Shown one piece after another: positions 60,824-64,000 of a stretch of DNA of 64,000 nt. Within the stretch, counting starts at the first letter, position 1. Every line of letters begins with the position of its first letter. Under the pieces are notes generated by a model that did no database searches, had not been told where the DNA came from, and saw only the letters and a program-made list of their open reading frames with translations. The position numbers were made by a program, and so were the translations under genes. This DNA is from Pelagibius sp. CAU 1746 (GTDB lineage Bacteria > Pseudomonadota > Alphaproteobacteria > Kiloniellales > Kiloniellaceae): NCBI RefSeq assembly GCF_039839785.1, contig NZ_JBDOQT010000001.1, positions 1,116,001-1,180,000 of the forward strand. The letters are read 5' to 3'.

Positions 60824-61237
60824 TTAGCTGTTTATTGAGAGGGCGTCTAGGAAGGAGTCGACGTTGACCGGTTTACGCATCAGGCGGAAGCCGGCTTTGG
60901 CAACGTTGCTGGCCACTTCGTCGGAAGGGTCGCCGGTGATGATCAGCCCTTGAAGCGGCGTGCCCGCCGCCGCGCGCACCGCCTTGGCGGCGGTCAGGCC
61001 GTCCTCGTCGCGGTTCAGCCAGTAATCGGCGACGATGCAGCTCGGGGTTAATTTTCTGTCGGAGATTGCAGCCAGAACTTCCGCGCTGCCGGCGCCGGTC
61101 ACGACCTCGGCGCCGAAACGGCTGAGCATGCGTTCCGTTGCCCGCCGGATCAGTTCGTCGTCCTCCAGCAGGACGATCACCTTGCCGGCGAGAGACGTCG
61201 CGTGGTCGCGGTTTTTGCTGTCGGGCGCAGACGGCAT
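60824..61237 (-). CDS. Single-domain response regulator (receiver only)
   Basis: 137 residues. Receiver with acidic residues in VIVLLEDDELI, phospho-acceptor D71 (CIVADYWL), Thr in LIITGDPS and Lys in LMRKPVN. The VADYWLNRDEDGLTAAKAVR wording is typical of receivers cut from hybrid histidine kinases. No output domain. It lies in the same direction as the LuxR-type regulator and could receive phosphate from the neighbouring kinase, whose own receiver is dead. Confidence 0.9.
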   Translation of the reverse strand: MPSAPDSKNRDHATSLAGKVIVLLEDDELIRRATERMLSRFGAEVVTGAGSAEVLAAISDRKLTPSCIVADYWLNRDEDGLTAAKAVRAAAGTPLQGLIITGDPSDEVASNVAKAGFRLMRKPVNVDSFLDALSINS

Positions 61238-61284
61238 GCCTCATGAGAGTCCTCCGGTGCCGGGCTGTCAACCGCCCCTGGCGC

Positions 61285-61295
61285 GGGGGGGGGGG
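61285..61295. repeat. Poly-G tract of 11
   Basis: Eleven consecutive G residues in the 203-base gap between the receiver gene and the divergent ArsC-like gene, about 145 bases upstream of the latter. Long G-tracts are prone to slippage and to sequencing error. Confidence 0.8.
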
Positions 61296-61440
61296 AGCGC
61301 TCTGGACCGCCGGCGGCGGGCGCGCCGCGGCGGCGCGAAGGAGTCGACGCGGCACGGCCGCATTGGCTATTAGGGGCGGGCGCGCCTCCACCGCAGGAGT
61401 GCGCCGCCGCCGCTTCCGTCAAGTCTCCCGAGGCCGCCCG

Positions 61441-61797
61441 ATGATCGTGATCTATGGACTGAAGAACTGCGATATCTGCCGCAAGGCGGTGAAGCTCGTG
61501 CAAGCGGGCGGCCGCCCCTACCGCTTCCACGACCTGCGCGCCGACGGCCTGCCGGCGGCACGGCTCGCCGCCTGGCTGGAAAGCCCTGGCTGGGAAGCGC
61601 TGCTCAACCGCCGCAGCACCACCTGGCGCGGATTGCCGGAGGCGGAGAAAGCGGATCTCGACGCGGCGCGCGCCGCCGATCTGCTGGCCCGCCATCCGGC
61701 GCTGATCAAGCGGCCGGTGGTCGAAGGCGGGGACCAGCCGATCGTCGGCCTGGCGCCGCCTCAAGAGGCGGCTCTGAAGGCTTTGGCGGCGGGCTAG
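61441..61797 (+). CDS. ArsC/Spx-family (YffB-like) thioredoxin-fold protein
   Basis: 118 residues. MIVIYGLKNCDICRKAVKLV is the YffB/ArsC-family start with Cys10, and IKRPVVEGGDQPIVGL is the Arg/cis-Pro motif (RPVV). RSTTWRGL and the helix pair between fit the insert domain. YffB-type proteins are thiol reductases of unknown substrate. Here a second Cys (Cys13, CDIC) makes a thioredoxin-like CxxC, while many relatives have only the first. ATG at 61441. Confidence 0.88.
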   Translation: MIVIYGLKNCDICRKAVKLVQAGGRPYRFHDLRADGLPAARLAAWLESPGWEALLNRRSTTWRGLPEAEKADLDAARAADLLARHPALIKRPVVEGGDQPIVGLAPPQEAALKALAAG

Positions 61798-61948
61798 CGG
61801 CCTCCCGCAGGCTGCGGCCTTGGCTCAGAACGCAAGGCATTTCAGTCAGTTCGCGCCGGATCGGCGGCGCAAATCCGATAGCAAGCCCTCTCCCGCCAAT
61901 GCATAAGGCGGGGCGGGAGACCGCGGTTCCGGGTTTTGGATCTTTCTG

Positions 61949-63232
61949 ATGTTCGCAGCGATTACGTCCGCTTGGGCACTCTTCGTCGGGCTAGGCATGC
62001 TGATGCTCGGCAACGGCCTGCAGAACTCGCTGCTCGGCATTCGCGCGGGCGCGGAGGCCTTCACCACCGAGGCGACGGGCCTCATCATGGCCGCCTACTA
62101 TGTCGGCTTGCTGGCCGGCGCCATCGTCACGCCCAAGGTGGTGGGCAATGTCGGTCATGTGCGCACCTTCGCCGCGCTGGCCTCGACCGCCTCGACCGCG
62201 GCGCTGATCTACGCTGTCTTCGTCGATCCCTGGGCCTGGGGCGCCATGCGCATGGTCACGGGCTTCTGCTATGCGGGCCTCTACGTCGTCGCCGAGTCCT
62301 GGCTCAACGACCGCGCCACCAACGAGACCCGCGGCACCCTGCTGTCGGTCTACATGGTGGTGCTGCTGGGCGGCATGGCGGCCAGCCAGTTCCTGCTGAA
62401 CCTCGCCGACCCGAACAGCTATGTGCTCTTCGTGCTCGCCTCGGTGCTGGTTTCCATGGCGCTGGTGCCGATCTCGGTTTCGGTGACGCCGGCGCCGGAC
62501 TTCACGGCGCCTGAACCGCTGGGGCTGCGCGCCCTCTACCAGACTTCGCCGCTGGGTATGATCGGGGCGCTGGGCACCGGGATGGCCAACGCGGCGATCT
62601 ATGCCATGTCCCCGGTCTACGCCGGCGCCCTCGGCCTCAGCGTCGCGCAGATCGCCGTCTTCGTCAGCGCAAGCATCGTCGGCGGCATGGCCTTCCAATG
62701 GCCGATCGGGCGCCTCTCCGACAAGCTGGACCGCCGCCAGGTGTTGACCGTGGTCACCTTCGCCGCGGCCCTGGCCGCGCTGGCCGCCGCGTTTGCCGCG
62801 CGCGGCGAACCCATCGCCCTCTACGCCACGATGTTCCTGGTCGGCGGCATGAGCCTGCCCATGTACTCGCTCTGCATCGCCCACACCAACGACTACCTGA
62901 CCCCCAAGCAGATGGTTTCGGCCAGCGGCACCTTGATGATGGTGGGGGGTGCGGGCGCGATCTTCGGGCCGATCGGCGTGTCGCTGCTGATGGGCGAGAT
63001 GGGCAGCGACGGCTTCTTCGCCTGCATCGGCGCGGTCCACGCCGCCATCGGCGTCTTCGCCCTCTACCGCATGCTGCGCCGGGCGCCGTTGCCGCTGGAT
63101 GAGCAGGGTGCCAGCGTGCCGCTGGCCAGCAGCGTCAGTGCGCCGACCGCAACCCTGCCGGTTGAGGCCATTCGCGATCAAATGGACCGCGATCTGGCGG
63201 CCCTGGCCGGCCCGCGGCTGCGGCGGCGGTAG
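61949..63232 (+). CDS. MFS transporter (YcaD-like)
   Basis: 427 residues with 12 predicted helices. MLMLGNGLQNSLLGIRA opens the protein, MAAYYVGLLAGAIVTPKVVGNVGHVRTFA is the loop 2-3 region, and QWPIGRLSDKLDRRQVL is the MFS motif A in the second half. The sequence YVVAESWLNDRATNETRGTLLSVYMVVLLGG is typical of the YcaD/sugar-phosphate-like subgroup. The substrate is unknown. A 40-residue cytoplasmic tail ends in RLRRR. Confidence 0.9.
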   Translation: MFAAITSAWALFVGLGMLMLGNGLQNSLLGIRAGAEAFTTEATGLIMAAYYVGLLAGAIVTPKVVGNVGHVRTFAALASTASTAALIYAVFVDPWAWGAMRMVTGFCYAGLYVVAESWLNDRATNETRGTLLSVYMVVLLGGMAASQFLLNLADPNSYVLFVLASVLVSMALVPISVSVTPAPDFTAPEPLGLRALYQTSPLGMIGALGTGMANAAIYAMSPVYAGALGLSVAQIAVFVSASIVGGMAFQWPIGRLSDKLDRRQVLTVVTFAAALAALAAAFAARGEPIALYATMFLVGGMSLPMYSLCIAHTNDYLTPKQMVSASGTLMMVGGAGAIFGPIGVSLLMGEMGSDGFFACIGAVHAAIGVFALYRMLRRAPLPLDEQGASVPLASSVSAPTATLPVEAIRDQMDRDLAALAGPRLRRR

Positions 63233-63464
63233 CTCCCCCTCGACCGCTGTGGGCCTTCGGCGCCCCGCAGGGGCCACTGCGCTGCCGCAATAGAGGGCTT
63301 TCGCTAAGTCAAAATTTACCGAAAAGTGCCATGCTTGAAGGTCTTCGCAGCCGCGAAATCGCACTTGCGAAGAGATTGGCTTTCCTCTAATGTTTTTCAG
63401 AATAAAATTACGCGATTAGACGTTTAGTCGTAACATAATTTCGGCGGCAGAGAGAAATGTTCTG

Positions 63465-63956
63465 ATGAAGGAAAAGCACGGTTACTTCATCGAGGATCTG
63501 GAGGTCGGGATGACGGCGGTCTTTGCGAAGACCGTCAGTGAGGCCGACATCACCATGTTTGCCGGCATTTCCGGCGACACCAATCCGGTCCACCTCGACC
63601 AGAGTTTTGCGGAGAAGACCATGTTCGCCGGGCGCATCGCCCACGGCATGCTCTCCGCCAGCTTCATTTCCACGGTCTTCGGCACCCGCCTGCCGGGACC
63701 GGGCTGCATCTACCTGCGCCAGGATTTGCGCTTCAAGGCGCCGGTCAAGGTTGGCGACACTGTGGAGGCGCGGGTCACGGTGAAGGAAATCCAGGCCGAG
63801 AAGAAACGTGTTGTTTTCGACACCGTCTGCTGCGTTGGCGACACCGTGGTGCTGGAAGGCGAGGCGACCTTGATGGTGCACCGCCGCCGCGATGTCCTCG
63901 GCGAGCCCGAGGCTCCGGGCAACGACGTTGCCGCGCCGGTTCAAGCTGCCGAATAG
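63465..63956 (+). CDS. MaoC-family (R)-specific enoyl-CoA hydratase
   Basis: 163 residues, single hot-dog domain. The hydratase motif is ITMFAGISGDTNPVHLDQSFA, with catalytic Asp and His, followed by RIAHGMLSASFISTVFGTRLPGPG. This PhaJ-like arrangement hydrates crotonyl-CoA to (R)-3-hydroxybutyryl-CoA, linking beta-oxidation and PHB. It is too short to be mesaconyl-CoA hydratase. The upstream DNA at 63380-63440 is AT-rich and includes an imperfect palindrome CGATTAGACGTTTAGTCG. Confidence 0.9.
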   Translation: MKEKHGYFIEDLEVGMTAVFAKTVSEADITMFAGISGDTNPVHLDQSFAEKTMFAGRIAHGMLSASFISTVFGTRLPGPGCIYLRQDLRFKAPVKVGDTVEARVTVKEIQAEKKRVVFDTVCCVGDTVVLEGEATLMVHRRRDVLGEPEAPGNDVAAPVQAAE

Positions 63957-64000
63957 GGCCACAGCCCGGCCGCCGGCCAACCCTTCTCAGCTTCGCTGTC

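Noticed and set aside
63465-63956. Mesaconyl-CoA hydratase (mch) of the ethylmalonyl-CoA pathway
   Set aside because: The protein is a single hot-dog domain of 163 residues, about half the length of Mch, and resembles PhaJ-type hydratases.

Overview
This window is ordinary high-GC chromosomal DNA from an alphaproteobacterium, most likely of the Rhodospirillales/Kiloniellales type. The evidence is the gene content: ftsEX beside an MJ0042 zinc-ribbon gene, CpdR with a CtrA-type box, a TIGR02302 protein beside lysA-lipoprotein-argH, ethylmalonyl-CoA pathway genes, an Flp pilin, the coq7-dsbB arrangement, TRAP transporters and typical alphaproteobacterial interspersed palindromes. I see no integrase, transposase, phage module, rRNA operon or CRISPR array. 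One tRNA gene, tRNA-Leu(CAA), is present.

Layout. 0-9 kb: start of ftsX (partial), ftsE, a zinc-ribbon membrane protein, cpdR, then the leftward block argH-lipoprotein-lysA-TIGR02302, with tlpA divergent from argH. 9-14 kb: a DUF6134 protein, then the leftward series HIG1-like protein, PduO-type cobalamin adenosyltransferase, etfB, etfA and 3-hydroxyacyl-CoA dehydrogenase. 14-18.7 kb: LysE exporter, an ECF sigma factor with a ferritin-like lipoprotein and cytochrome c, an MltF-like lytic transglycosylase and two tiny Flp-type pilins. 18.7-25 kb: mcd, a PhyH-type dioxygenase and ccr leftward, divergent from ecm across a 443-bp AT-rich control region. 25-32 kb: a TRAP binding protein without partners, small single genes (ACT, GNAT, AraC, VOC, Nudix) and a remnant of a short-chain dehydrogenase. 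30.6-38 kb: a GMC oxidoreductase divergent from a complete TRAP system (dctPQM), an IclR regulator and a phosphoesterase. 38-48 kb: DUF3137, gluQ, AlkA-type glycosylase, esterase, a chemoreceptor, HNH protein, coq7, dsbB, YqaA, NTF2-like and a double cold-shock protein. 48.5-56.4 kb: tRNA-Leu, then a prolyl-aminopeptidase-like hydrolase with dppBCDF, an IclR regulator and dppA. 56.8-64 kb: pteridine-reductase-like SDR, a His/Arg-rich secreted repeat protein, a histidine kinase with a dead receiver, two response regulators, an ArsC/Spx-like protein, an MFS carrier and a MaoC hydratase.

How genes work together. Ccr makes ethylmalonyl-CoA, Ecm (B12-dependent) rearranges it and Mcd oxidises methylsuccinyl-CoA. 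Mcd passes electrons to ETF (etfAB here) and Ecm needs adenosylcobalamin (PduO-type enzyme here), so one window carries the three signature enzymes of C2 assimilation plus two supporting functions. A second apparent unit is a peptide-type uptake locus. Its two promoter regions carry an identical GTATTG-N5-CGATAC palindrome, most simply the operator of the IclR regulator encoded inside the locus. No wholly new defence or mobile system is visible. The most interesting items are regulatory (IclR operator pair, ccr/ecm control region, CtrA box at cpdR) and degenerate or compact proteins (pseudo-receiver kinase, Flp-like pilin lacking its conserved Glu, SDR stub in frame with an AraC regulator).
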